This document shows, piece after piece, positions 1 through 8,829 of a stretch of 64,000 nt of DNA. The stretch comes from Lachnospiraceae bacterium UBA7205 (GTDB lineage: Bacteria; Bacillota; Clostridia; Lachnospirales; Lachnospiraceae). The first letter of the stretch is position 1, and the number at the start of each line of letters is the position of its first letter. The stretch is from contig DKUL01000036.1 of NCBI GenBank assembly GCA_002490665.1, positions 1 to 64,000 of the forward strand, written 5' to 3'. Made by a program: the position numbers and the translations under genes. The notes below the pieces were generated by a model that searched no databases, was not told the origin of the DNA, and saw only the letters and a program-made list of their open reading frames with translations.

Positions 1-10
1 GAGACTGGTA

Positions 11-1072
11 ATGTTAGATATAAATTTTTACATGAAATTTGATGAAGTCCTTGAGGATATACAATCTAAAAAAATATCAGATAAGGAACAATTATTTAAT
101 GAGCTTGAAAGGATAAGAAGTAGTAATCCAATAATATATAATATTGAGACAACAAACCGATGCAATATGCGTTGCAAGATGTGTCCCAGGACTACTATGA
201 TGACAAGAAAAATAGAGGATATAGACAGGGACACCTTTATAAAGACAGTGAATCAGATAAAACCACATGATGCTGACACATGGCATAAATGGAAAGAATA
301 TTGTGAAGAAAAATATGGGATTTGCGAAAATGATACTCCCAGTGAGAACCATTTCTTCCTGTATATTATTTCCAAAGTAATACAGCTGCATGGATATGGG
401 GATCCGCTTCTTGACAAAAATATGCATGAATATATTGAAATCCTGCACAACAGGGGATTTTATTCGTATTTCAGCTGCAATCCGGCAAACATTAATTTGG
501 AATTGACGTATAAAATGCTGGATGCGCGTCTTGATTACATTAAATATTCTATTGAGAGTGTTGATGATGCTGTTCACAAAACAATACGTGGAGAGCAGAG
601 CAATTTTTCAGAAAGCTATCAAAAAATACAGGAAGTGCTGGCATATAAGCATAAGAATAACCTGCACACGACAGTCGTGATTACCATGCTTGATTTGAAC
701 AGGACAAACCAACAGGAGGATTACGAGAAGTTAATGAAAGCATTTGATGGACTGGATGTGTATATTTATTTAAAAAGCGAAGACTGCCAATGGTATAGAA
801 AAGATTTTCATGGAACAAAATCAATACATTGGTCGGAGGTCTGCAAACACCCATGGATGACAATGACGATTAAGTCCAATGGTGAGGCAGCAATGTGCAT
901 GGAGGATTTTAATAACGAAATAATTCTTGGAAATGTACATAACCAGTCTTTGAAAGAAATATGGGATGGTGAAGAATACAGACAGTTCAGGAAAAATCAC
1001 ATTGAATTGGAAAAAGGAATAAAGTGTAATGAGCAGTGTGATATGAAATTAATAGGGGAATTACTGAAGTGA
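11..1072 (+). CDS. Radical SAM protein with SPASM-like C-terminus
   Basis: A radical S-adenosylmethionine enzyme of unknown substrate. The cluster-binding motif CNMRCKMC is at about residues 51-58 (Cys51, Cys55, Cys58). The C-terminus has a SPASM/twitch-like pattern of cysteines (VCKHPW, AAMCMEDF, then CNEQCD near the end) that would hold an extra Fe-S cluster. Such enzymes modify sugars, peptides or cofactors by radical chemistry. It ends 13 bases before a class III aminotransferase and heads a run of nonulosonic acid genes, so a role in making an unusual sugar or its precursor is inferred. The first ATG lies only 11 bases into the window and the frame stays open upstream, so the true start could be earlier. 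The family assignment is firm and the substrate unknown. Confidence 0.85.
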   Translation: MLDINFYMKFDEVLEDIQSKKISDKEQLFNELERIRSSNPIIYNIETTNRCNMRCKMCPRTTMMTRKIEDIDRDTFIKTVNQIKPHDADTWHKWKEYCEEKYGICENDTPSENHFFLYIISKVIQLHGYGDPLLDKNMHEYIEILHNRGFYSYFSCNPANINLELTYKMLDARLDYIKYSIESVDDAVHKTIRGEQSNFSESYQKIQEVLAYKHKNNLHTTVVITMLDLNRTNQQEDYEKLMKAFDGLDVYIYLKSEDCQWYRKDFHGTKSIHWSEVCKHPWMTMTIKSNGEAAMCMEDFNNEIILGNVHNQSLKEIWDGEEYRQFRKNHIELEKGIKCNEQCDMKLIGELLK

Positions 1073-1085
1073 GGAGTGAATAAAA

Positions 1086-2402
1086 GTGGGAAAATCACAG
1101 GATTTATATATCAAGGCTAAAAAGTTAATACCAACAGGAACAGAACTTCTTTCTAAGCGACCGGAGATGTTCCTGCCTGATTTATGGCCTTCATATTACA
1201 AGAAGGCTAAAGGATGCAGCGTATGGGATTTAGATGATAAACAATATTATGATTTTGCTCAAATGGGCGTTGGGTCGTGTACATTAGGATATGCGGATGA
1301 GGATGTAAATGATGCTGTCATTGATGCTGTAAGAAATGGGTCGATGTGTACGCTTAACTCGTATGAAGAGGTTGAACTGGCAGAACGCCTGATTGCTTTG
1401 CATAAGCCGTGGGCACAGCGTGCAAGGTTTGCAAAAAGCGGAGGTGAGGCATGTGCAATTGCCGTAAGAATAGCGAGGGCTAAAACGGGGAGAAATAAAA
1501 TAGCTTTTTGTGGGTATCATGGGTGGAGTGACTGGTATATATCTGCCAATATTGGTGACGAGACAAGGCTGGACGAGCAGCTTTTGCCAGGTTTAAAACC
1601 GGCAGGTGTGCCCCGCTCTCTCCAGGGAACAGCATTACCATTTTTGTATAATGACTTAAATTCGCTGGAAGATTTGGTTAAACAGTTTTCCAATGATATA
1701 GCAGCAATCATAATGGAGCCAAGGAGAGGAGAAGCGGTACAGGAAGGCTTTTTGGAAGGGGTTCGGAGTATCGCTGATAAAATAGGGGCCGTTTTAATAT
1801 TTGACGAGATTACAGCAGGATTTCGATTATGCCTGGGAGGGATTCATAAATTGTATGGTGTAAATCCTGATATGGCTGTTTTTGGAAAAGCATTGGGAAA
1901 TGGCTTTCCGATAACTGCTGTAATTGGAACAAAAGATGTTATGGATGCAGCAGAAACAAGTTTTATAAGTTCAACATTTTGGACAGAAAGAATCGGATTT
2001 GCAGCGGGAGTTGCAACTTTGAGGAAAATGGAGGAAATTGATTCGCCTAAAATATTGACAGAATATGGAGATAAGATTGTAAATGCATTACTCACAGCAG
2101 CACAGAAAAACGGATTAAGGTTATGCGTTTCACATATAACGCCGTTAGCTCATATAGATTGGAATTATGATAATGGACTGGCCGTGCAGACATTATATGC
2201 ACAGATAATGCTTGACAAGGGGTATCTTGTCAGCTCAGCAATATATTCGACTACTGCGTATAATAATGAGATTATTGAAAAATTTGCAAGCGATACAGAG
2301 GAGGCATTTGCGATGATAGCGGAAGCTGTTAAAGATGGGACAGTAGAAAGACAGTTAAGAGGTCCAGTAAAGCAATCAGGATTTGCCAGACTTGTAAAAT
2401 AA
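1086..2402 (+). CDS. Class III aminotransferase, glutamate-1-semialdehyde aminomutase-like
   Basis: A PLP-dependent enzyme of 438 residues, related to glutamate-1-semialdehyde 2,1-aminomutase (HemL). The motif FDEITAGFR is followed by the likely PLP-binding lysine Lys268 in FGKALGNGFP. GTG start with GAGGAG about 10 bases upstream. It has no haem-biosynthesis neighbours. It lies between a radical SAM gene and a CMP-nonulosonate synthetase, so it more likely moves or installs an amino group on a sugar or acyl precursor in the glycan pathway. HemL-like proteins are known in surface-sugar clusters, but their substrates are mostly undefined. It is not the DegT-type aminotransferase usual in pseudaminic and legionaminic acid synthesis; that enzyme is not in the window. 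Confidence 0.85.
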   Translation: MGKSQDLYIKAKKLIPTGTELLSKRPEMFLPDLWPSYYKKAKGCSVWDLDDKQYYDFAQMGVGSCTLGYADEDVNDAVIDAVRNGSMCTLNSYEEVELAERLIALHKPWAQRARFAKSGGEACAIAVRIARAKTGRNKIAFCGYHGWSDWYISANIGDETRLDEQLLPGLKPAGVPRSLQGTALPFLYNDLNSLEDLVKQFSNDIAAIIMEPRRGEAVQEGFLEGVRSIADKIGAVLIFDEITAGFRLCLGGIHKLYGVNPDMAVFGKALGNGFPITAVIGTKDVMDAAETSFISSTFWTERIGFAAGVATLRKMEEIDSPKILTEYGDKIVNALLTAAQKNGLRLCVSHITPLAHIDWNYDNGLAVQTLYAQIMLDKGYLVSSAIYSTTAYNNEIIEKFASDTEEAFAMIAEAVKDGTVERQLRGPVKQSGFARLVK

Positions 2403-2418
2403 ATATATGGTGAAAGCA

Positions 2419-3180
2419 ATGTTTAACATTAATAAAGATGAAATTATAGCCATTATACCAGCCCGGTCAGGCTCTAAGGGGATAAAAGATAAAAATATTA
2501 CAAATATATGTGGATTTCCATTAATGGCATATTCAATTATGGCTGCGCATATGTGCAGCAGAATCAGTCGGGTTATAGTTTCAACAGATTCGGAAAAATA
2601 TGCGAAAATAGCAAAGCAGTATGGCGCCGAAATTCCATTTTTACGTCCTAAGGAGCTTTCTGGTTCAGAGTCGCAGGATATTGAATATTTAAATCACGCG
2701 TTAACATGTATAAATGAAGAGGGAAGGGGAGTACCTGAATACATAGTGTTGCTGCGGCCAACTACGCCTATTAGGAATATAGAAATTATGAATCGCGCTA
2801 TTGATAGTATACAGGATAATAAATATGCCAGTGCGGTCGTATCTGTTCATTATGCAGACGAGTGTCCTCATAAATGGATGAAACTGAACAGTAATGGATA
2901 TTTGGAAAGTCCTTTTCCGGGTATGAAACCGGATGATGTCAATTTACCAAGACAATTATTTGAGAGACTATTAATACCAAATGGGTATGTGGATGTGTTA
3001 AAATCAGAACTTATTTTGGAAACGAAATGTGTTTATGGGGATAACGCACTTCCGTTTTTAATTGAACAAAATGTGATTGATATTGATAGTGAAGCGGATT
3101 TAGACAAAACAGTTCAGGCAAATATATGTAGAACTGACATATATAGGGAATTGTGTAAAAATAACAATAGCACAAAATGA
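2419..3180 (+). CDS. CMP-nonulosonate (acylneuraminate) cytidylyltransferase
   Basis: A nucleotidyltransferase of the NeuA/LegF/PseF family, which activates a nine-carbon sugar acid with CTP to give the CMP-sugar donor. The nucleotide-binding motif IPARSGSKGIKDKNI is near the N-terminus, followed by IVSTDSEKYA and the conserved LLRPTTPIR. The ATG at 2407 is in frame, but the ATG at 2419 has a GGTGAAAG sequence a few bases upstream and starts just before the conserved strand, so it is preferred. This is the first of two CMP-nonulosonate synthetases; the second begins 90 bases downstream and has diverged strongly, so the two may act on different sugars. Which sugar is used cannot be read from the sequence. 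Confidence 0.85.
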   Translation: MFNINKDEIIAIIPARSGSKGIKDKNITNICGFPLMAYSIMAAHMCSRISRVIVSTDSEKYAKIAKQYGAEIPFLRPKELSGSESQDIEYLNHALTCINEEGRGVPEYIVLLRPTTPIRNIEIMNRAIDSIQDNKYASAVVSVHYADECPHKWMKLNSNGYLESPFPGMKPDDVNLPRQLFERLLIPNGYVDVLKSELILETKCVYGDNALPFLIEQNVIDIDSEADLDKTVQANICRTDIYRELCKNNNSTK

Positions 3181-3270
3181 ACCTACAGTTTTTTACAAAT
3201 GGAAAGAAATTGGATGCGGATGATAAGTAGATATTGGGCGTGAATTATAGAAAGGAACAGGCATGAATAA

Positions 3271-4641
3271 ATGTTCAAAAATAGTAAAATTCTTGCCCTT
3301 ATTCCGGCACGGGGCGGAAGCAAGGGAATTAAAGGGAAAAATGTAATCCTTTTGGGTGGCAAACCGCTTATTTCATATTCAATTCGATCGGCACTGGAAA
3401 GTGAATATGTTGATGATGTTGTTGTATCAACAGACAGCAAAGAGATTGCCGAGATAGCGCAAAAATATGGAGCACAGATTCCGTTTATGCGTCCTGGTGA
3501 ATTGGCTGGAGATAGTATAAAAACCATAGATGTAGTTATCCACGCTATTCAGGAAATGAAATCCAAGGGATGCTGTTATGACACGCTGCTTTTGCTACAG
3601 CCTACGCAGCCGTTGCGCACAGCAGGAGATATTGATGGTGCAATTCGATTTTTTTATGAAAATGGATGTTGCGGATTAGCCTCTGTTTCCCTGGTGGATG
3701 ATCATCCGATTCTTATCAGGTCATTGTCAGATAATGGAATACTAACACCGCTTTTATATAGAAACAGTACATGCAGAAGGCAGGATATGCCGGTTTTTTA
3801 CAAAATAAACGGATGTGTATACCTTAACAGCATTGATACAATTGATGTGAACACAAGTTTTAATGACAATCCCATTGGATACGTCATGAAACGTACACAC
3901 TCAGTAGACATTGATGAACGAAAAGATTTGTGTGTGGCAGAGTATTACATAAAACAATTGGAGGAGGAAGAAGAAATGATTAGCTATCAGAAAGAAAATG
4001 CATATGATTATGAAAACGGATTTATGCTTACATCTGAAATATACAGAATGGGAAATATTATGTCTCATTATGAGTTGTATAAGAAAATTTTAAATATACC
4101 TGGTGATGTTGTTGAATTGGGTGTTTTTAAAGGATCTTCTTTTGTACAGTGGGGGACATTTAGAGAGTTATTGGAAAATAAGAATGCTCGTAAGATCATT
4201 GGATTCGATGTATTTGATCGATTTCCTGAGGGAGGAAAACTGAAGGGAGATGCTCAATTCATCAAAGAATGGAATGAAGTGACAGAAAATTCTTTCTTAA
4301 CGAAAGAAGATATTGAGAGTGCCCTTGATGAAAAAGGAATCACCAATTATGAACTTGTTAAAGGCAATATTTTAGAAACGCTGGATTCTTATTTGAGAGA
4401 TAACCCACATCTAAGAATTGCGATGCTTCATATTGACTGTGATGTATATGAACCAAGTAAAGCCGGTTTGGAAAAGCTGTTTGATCGGGTAGTACGAGGA
4501 GGGGTGATAGTTTTTGATGATTATGGAGTCGTTGAGGGAGAAACAAAAGCAGTGGATGACTTTTTCACGGATATTCCAGAGTATAAGATGCAGCGATTTA
4601 CTTTTTCGCATATGAAGCCTACGTATATTGTAAAACTATAA
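3271..4641 (+). CDS. CMP-nonulosonate cytidylyltransferase fused to TylF-type methyltransferase
   Basis: Two enzymes in one open frame of 456 codons. Residues 1-233 form a NeuA/LegF/PseF-type cytidylyltransferase (IPARGGSKGIKGKN, VVSTDSKEIA, LLQPTQPLR). Residues 236-456 resemble the TylF/macrocin O-methyltransferase family, with the SAM site VVELGVFKGSSF, then IGFDVFDRFPEGG and metal-site-like HIDCDVYEP and IVFDDYG. The join is a run of glutamates encoded by GGAGGAGGAAGAAGAA, which is itself a strong ribosome site ending right before an ATG at 3976. The methyltransferase could therefore also be made alone by internal initiation. The cytidylyltransferase part has normal family length, so this looks like two adjacent genes that lost the stop between them. 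The methyl acceptor is unknown, perhaps a hydroxyl on the nonulosonate. Confidence 0.85.
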   Translation: MFKNSKILALIPARGGSKGIKGKNVILLGGKPLISYSIRSALESEYVDDVVVSTDSKEIAEIAQKYGAQIPFMRPGELAGDSIKTIDVVIHAIQEMKSKGCCYDTLLLLQPTQPLRTAGDIDGAIRFFYENGCCGLASVSLVDDHPILIRSLSDNGILTPLLYRNSTCRRQDMPVFYKINGCVYLNSIDTIDVNTSFNDNPIGYVMKRTHSVDIDERKDLCVAEYYIKQLEEEEEMISYQKENAYDYENGFMLTSEIYRMGNIMSHYELYKKILNIPGDVVELGVFKGSSFVQWGTFRELLENKNARKIIGFDVFDRFPEGGKLKGDAQFIKEWNEVTENSFLTKEDIESALDEKGITNYELVKGNILETLDSYLRDNPHLRIAMLHIDCDVYEPSKAGLEKLFDRVVRGGVIVFDDYGVVEGETKAVDDFFTDIPEYKMQRFTFSHMKPTYIVKL

Positions 4642-4659
4642 GAACGGAGGAAAATGATT

Positions 4660-5790
4660 ATGAAGTTCTGCACCAGATGTATTATGCCTGACACCCGCCC
4701 GCATATTACCTTTGACAGCAATGGTGTATGCATAGCATGTCAAAATAATGAAAGAAAGAAGAATATAAAATGGGATGAGCGCTTTCATGAGTTAGAAAAA
4801 CTTTGCGATAAGTATCGTAGAAAAAACGAAGGAGAGTATGATTGCATAATTGCCGTTTCGGGTGGCAAGGACAGTCATTATCAAGTCTATGTAATGAAAG
4901 AACTGATGAGAATGAATCCTTTGCTGATTACGATAGAAGATTTCTTTACCATGACGGAAGCAGGAAAGCATAATATACAGAATATTTCTGAGGCATTTGG
5001 ATGTAATATTGTATCGTTTAAGCCTAATAGACGGGCGGCAAAAGTGATTTCGAGATATATGTTTGAAAAATATGGGAGACCTTTATGGTATGTTGACAGG
5101 CTCCTATATACTGTTCCGCTTTATTATGCAGCAGCATTAAATATTCCTCTTCTCGTGTATGGAGAAAATGTTTCCTATGAATATGGCGGAATAAATGATG
5201 AAGAAACTTACTCGGCAAGAGAGCAGGTCTTTAATGGCGTCGCTCCAGACATTTCGTTGGATGAACTTGTACAGAGGGGAGTTCCCAAAGATGAACTTGC
5301 TTATTTGGAGGCACCTTCCAGAGATGTGCTTGCTAAATTAGAACCTATTTATCTTAGTTATTTTGTTGAGTGGAACAGCATTAAAAATTATGAGTTTGCA
5401 AAAAGGCGTGGATTCAGGGATTTGACACATGAGTGGGAGAGAACAAATCATATTGAGAATTTTAATCAGATTGACAGTTATGGTTACTTGTTAAACGCTT
5501 GGATGAAATTTCCAAAATACGGACATGCGTATGCTACTGATTATGCTGCACGTTGGGTTAGATATGGCATATTGACAAGAGAGGAAGCCGTTAAATTGGC
5601 TGAAGAGAAAGACCATGCTATTGATCCTAAAATAATCGAGGACTTTTGTCAATTTACAGGTATAACGATTAAGGATTTTTACGAAACATTGGATAATTTA
5701 TATAACAAAGAGCTGTTTGAAAGAAATAGTTTTGGACAGTGGAAATTGAAAAAAGAATGTATTGATGAAAGGCGGAATCCCCGTTGGTAG
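4660..5790 (+). CDS. N-acetyl sugar amidotransferase (WbpG/PseA/PtmG-like)
   Basis: An ATP pyrophosphatase-type amidotransferase of the family that turns an N-acetyl group on a sugar into an acetamidino group. Examples are WbpG in Pseudomonas O-antigen, and PseA and PtmG in Campylobacter nonulosonates. The N-terminus has the zinc-finger-like cysteines CTRC and CIAC. The PP-loop SGGKDS is at residues 67-72. GGAGG lies 3 bases before the ATG at 4654 and 9 bases before the ATG at 4660, so 4660 is chosen. It sits between the two-domain cytidylyltransferase and neuB, which supports an amidino-modified legionaminic- or pseudaminic-type sugar. Ammonia normally comes from a partner glutaminase; none was recognised in the window. 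Confidence 0.88.
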   Translation: MKFCTRCIMPDTRPHITFDSNGVCIACQNNERKKNIKWDERFHELEKLCDKYRRKNEGEYDCIIAVSGGKDSHYQVYVMKELMRMNPLLITIEDFFTMTEAGKHNIQNISEAFGCNIVSFKPNRRAAKVISRYMFEKYGRPLWYVDRLLYTVPLYYAAALNIPLLVYGENVSYEYGGINDEETYSAREQVFNGVAPDISLDELVQRGVPKDELAYLEAPSRDVLAKLEPIYLSYFVEWNSIKNYEFAKRRGFRDLTHEWERTNHIENFNQIDSYGYLLNAWMKFPKYGHAYATDYAARWVRYGILTREEAVKLAEEKDHAIDPKIIEDFCQFTGITIKDFYETLDNLYNKELFERNSFGQWKLKKECIDERRNPRW

Positions 5791-5803
5791 AGGTGTGCTA
5801 AGG

Positions 5804-6840
5804 ATGTCATATTTTGAGATAGGAGATATACAGATAGGAAGGGATAAAGAACCTATAGTGATACCGGAGATCGGTATCAATCATGCGGGGAGTTTAGACA
5901 TTGCAAAAAAAATGGTTGATGCTGCATATCGGGCAGGAGCGAAGTTAGTGAAGCATCAGACGCATATTGTTTCGGATGAAATGTCGCGGGCAGCAAAGAA
6001 GGTGATTCCTGGAAATAGTTCTGATTCTATTTATGAAATTATGGACGATGCGCTCTCAGTGAAGAAGAAGAGTATGAATTAAAAAAATATACCGAATCAA
6101 AGGGACTTGTTTTTTTAAGCACGCCTTTTTCAAGGGCTGCAGCTGACCGATTAGAGTCGTTTGGCGTTTTAGGATATAAAATTGGATCAGGTGAGTTAAA
6201 TAATTATCCGCTTATAAAGCACATTGCATCTTTCGGAAAACCTATGATTGTTTCTACGGGCATGAATGATATTTCGGCTATAAAAAGAGCTACAGCTATT
6301 ATGGATGAATATAAAGTTCCGTATGCACTTATGCATACGACAAATCTTTATCCTACATCGCCGCATCTTGTCAGGCTTGGGGCTATGCAGCAAATGATGG
6401 AGGTCTTCCCCGATGTTCCTGTAGGATTATCTGATCATACCGTTTCTAATACAGCATGTATTGCGGCAATGACTCTGGGGGCAAAAATTGTGGAGAGACA
6501 CTTTACAGATACGAAAGAGCGAAAAGGCCCGGATATAGTGTGCTCTATGGATGAGGCAGAGTGCAAAGACCTTATCACAGCAGCTAAAGATATTACAATG
6601 ATGCTGGGCGGCATTAAAGAGGCGGCTAAAGAGGAAAAGATTACTATTGACTTTGCATTTGCCACTGTAGTTTCGACGAAACCCATCAGACAGGGGGAAC
6701 TGTTTTCGGAAGATAACATTTGGGTTAAACGGCCTGGAACAGGGGAAATACTTGCAGCCCATTATGAGGAAATTCTTGGAAGGGAGTCCAAAGCTGATAT
6801 CGAAAATGATACGCAGATTTCGTGGGACATGGTAAAGTAA
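5804..6840 (+). pseudogene. neuB: N-acetylneuraminate/legionaminate synthase, frameshifted
   Basis: Encodes a NeuB/LegI-type synthase that condenses phosphoenolpyruvate with a 2-deoxy-hexosamine to make a nonulosonic acid. The N-terminal part (VIPEIGINHAGSL, AKLVKHQTH) reads in one frame to a stop at 6080-6082. The rest, from about 6050 (ALSEEEEYELKKY, STPFSRAAADRL, KIGSGELNN, STGMN, GLSDHT, C-terminal SAF domain from about 6655), continues one frame over. Adding one base near 6049/6050 restores a single 345-codon gene of normal family length, with the expected Cys-Ala-Leu-Ser at the junction. It is therefore a one-base deletion or a read error. The start at 5804 has AGAGGTG upstream and overlaps nothing conserved. 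If the deletion is real, the pathway is blocked unless another synthase exists elsewhere. Confidence 0.88.
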
Positions 6841-7979
6841 TGGAAAGCTTAGAAAAAAAGAAAGTAGTATTTATTACCGGGACGAGGGCTGATTATGGAA
6901 AAATGAAATCACTGATGCTAATGCTGGAATCAAGCTCTCATTTTGAGGTATATATATTTGTTTGCGGAATGCATCTGTTAAAAGACTTCGGTTCCACATA
7001 TGAGGAAGTTATTAAAGATGGATATAAAAATATTCATGTTGCGTATGGGCTGAAGCAATCATTGGATGCAAGTACAAACCTTGGAAATACGGTTTCTTAT
7101 TTGTCCGGATACATTGATAATATAGAGCCGGATATGATAATCGTTCATGGCGATCGTATTGATGCACTTGCGGGAGCTGTTGTCGGTGCGCTACATAATA
7201 TAATGGTAGGCCATATTGAAGGCGGGGAACTGTCTGGGACGATTGATGAGTCTATACGTCATGCTATTTCAAAATTTGCGCATGTCCATTTTGTCTGTAC
7301 TCAAGCGGCAAGGGAAAGATTAATACAGCTTGGCGAGGAAAAAACCAGGATTTATGTTATAGGATCGCCGGATATTGACATTATGATGAGCAAAAACCTA
7401 CCAACTCTTGAAGAAGCGAAGAAACGGTATGACATTCCTTTTGGTGATTATAGTATTTTTATGTATCACCCGGTTACAACGGAATACAAGACGATTGGTA
7501 ATAGAATCCGAAAAGTTGTTGATGCGATAATTGGCAGCGACATGAATTATGTAGTCATTTATCCGAACAATGATTTGGGATCAGAAATTATTCTTCACGA
7601 ATATGACAGATTTGATGATGCATCCAGATTTAAACTGTTTCCCTCTTTGAGATTTGAATATTTTCTTACTTTGCTTAAAAATGCAAATTTTATAATTGGA
7701 AATTCGAGCGCCGGTGTTCGGGAAGCGGGAATATACGGTATTCCTGCTATTGACATAGGAACAAGGCAGAACGGCAGGTATCAGGAATCGTTATCCACAA
7801 ATATAGTTCATGTAGAAGAGGATAAAGAACAAATACGAAGTGCAATGAATAATATACGAACATATGCTTTGAAAACGCATGATTTTGGCGATGGAAATAG
7901 TGCCATGCGGTTTTGTGAGATAATAGAAGACCCGGAATTTTGGACTACTGCCATTCAAAAGTATTTTGTGGACTTTTAG
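6840..7979 (+). CDS. neuC: Hydrolysing UDP-sugar 2-epimerase (NeuC/LegG family)
   Basis: A UDP-N-acetylglucosamine 2-epimerase of the hydrolysing type, which releases UDP and gives the free 2-epimer used by NeuB. Seen motifs: FITGTRADYGKMKSL at the N-terminus, VHGDRIDALAGA, HIEGGELSGTIDESIRHAISK, and the nucleotide-binding GNSSAGVREAGIYGIPAIDIG near residue 300. The ATG at 6840 overlaps the neuB stop (TAATG), giving translational coupling; an in-frame ATG at 6822 is less likely. A NeuC-type epimerase, rather than a PseG-type hydrolase, points to a sialic- or legionaminic-type product instead of pseudaminic acid. Whether the substrate is UDP-GlcNAc or the 2,4-diamino-6-deoxy sugar used for legionaminate cannot be told. 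Confidence 0.9.
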   Translation: MESLEKKKVVFITGTRADYGKMKSLMLMLESSSHFEVYIFVCGMHLLKDFGSTYEEVIKDGYKNIHVAYGLKQSLDASTNLGNTVSYLSGYIDNIEPDMIIVHGDRIDALAGAVVGALHNIMVGHIEGGELSGTIDESIRHAISKFAHVHFVCTQAARERLIQLGEEKTRIYVIGSPDIDIMMSKNLPTLEEAKKRYDIPFGDYSIFMYHPVTTEYKTIGNRIRKVVDAIIGSDMNYVVIYPNNDLGSEIILHEYDRFDDASRFKLFPSLRFEYFLTLLKNANFIIGNSSAGVREAGIYGIPAIDIGTRQNGRYQESLSTNIVHVEEDKEQIRSAMNNIRTYALKTHDFGDGNSAMRFCEIIEDPEFWTTAIQKYFVDF

Positions 7980-8047
7980 ATGTAGAAGATGTTGATATTC
8001 TTAATTATGCGGGATATGGTAACAGGAAAATTTATGGAGGATGAGTG

Positions 8048-8770
8048 ATGAAAGTTGAAAGAACACATGATTATTTTTATTTAAATGAAAATTATAAAGA
8101 AAAGCCAAAAGAGTATTTCAAATTTATAGAAAAAGAAATATCAAAAGACTTTAAACAGGATACATTTAAAATGGTAGATATAGGATGCGAAACAGGAAGT
8201 TTTCTGTTTTTTCTAAGAAGTCTCCATGCAAATGCTGAATTAATTGGAATGGATATTTTGCCTGAACTGCTGGAAAGAGTTAACACGGAACAAAATATTA
8301 AAACAGTGTTGGGAGATATATCAAATGCCGGTACGTATAAAGACAAGATGACTGAATTGAAGGATTGTGATTTTGTGACGATGCTAAGTGTTCTTAGTAT
8401 ATTTGATGATTTCAAACCAATAATTCAGAATGCTTTACAGTTTTTGAAAGAGAATGGTATTCTTTATATTTTTGGATTTTTTAATCTTGAAAATTTGGAT
8501 ATCATTATCCGCTCAAAATACGCTGACAGGGAATGTGATTGGGAACGTGGCTGGAATTATTTTTCTATATATAGTTTAAAAAAGTGGTGTGATGAAATTG
8601 GTTGTAGTGTTGAGTTTATTCCTTTTCGCATTGGAATTGATATTCCTAAACATGATAATGACCCCTTGAGAAGTTGGACAATTAATATTGGAGATGGCGA
8701 GAAAATGATATTAAACGGTCTTCAATTAGTGCATCATCTTTATTTAGTTAAGGTTAAAAAGATGTTATAA
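8048..8770 (+). CDS. SAM-dependent methyltransferase, class I
   Basis: A small methyltransferase of 240 residues. The SAM-binding motif I is MVDIGCETGSFLFFL near residue 42, followed by the acidic motif II (IGMDILPELLERV) and a motif IV-like TMLSVLSIFDDF. GGAGG at 8036-8040 lies 7 bases before the ATG at 8048; the GTG at 8045 is too close. It is separated from neuC by 68 bases. The acceptor is not evident. O- or N-methylation of a sugar in the glycan is inferred from the surroundings. Codon use is AT-rich like its neighbours. Confidence 0.75.
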   Translation: MKVERTHDYFYLNENYKEKPKEYFKFIEKEISKDFKQDTFKMVDIGCETGSFLFFLRSLHANAELIGMDILPELLERVNTEQNIKTVLGDISNAGTYKDKMTELKDCDFVTMLSVLSIFDDFKPIIQNALQFLKENGILYIFGFFNLENLDIIIRSKYADRECDWERGWNYFSIYSLKKWCDEIGCSVEFIPFRIGIDIPKHDNDPLRSWTINIGDGEKMILNGLQLVHHLYLVKVKKML

Positions 8771-8829
8771 GGATTGTTTGGAAAATGGGAGAAATGTTTT
8801 AGAAAAATATGTAAACAAGAAAGTAGGAA

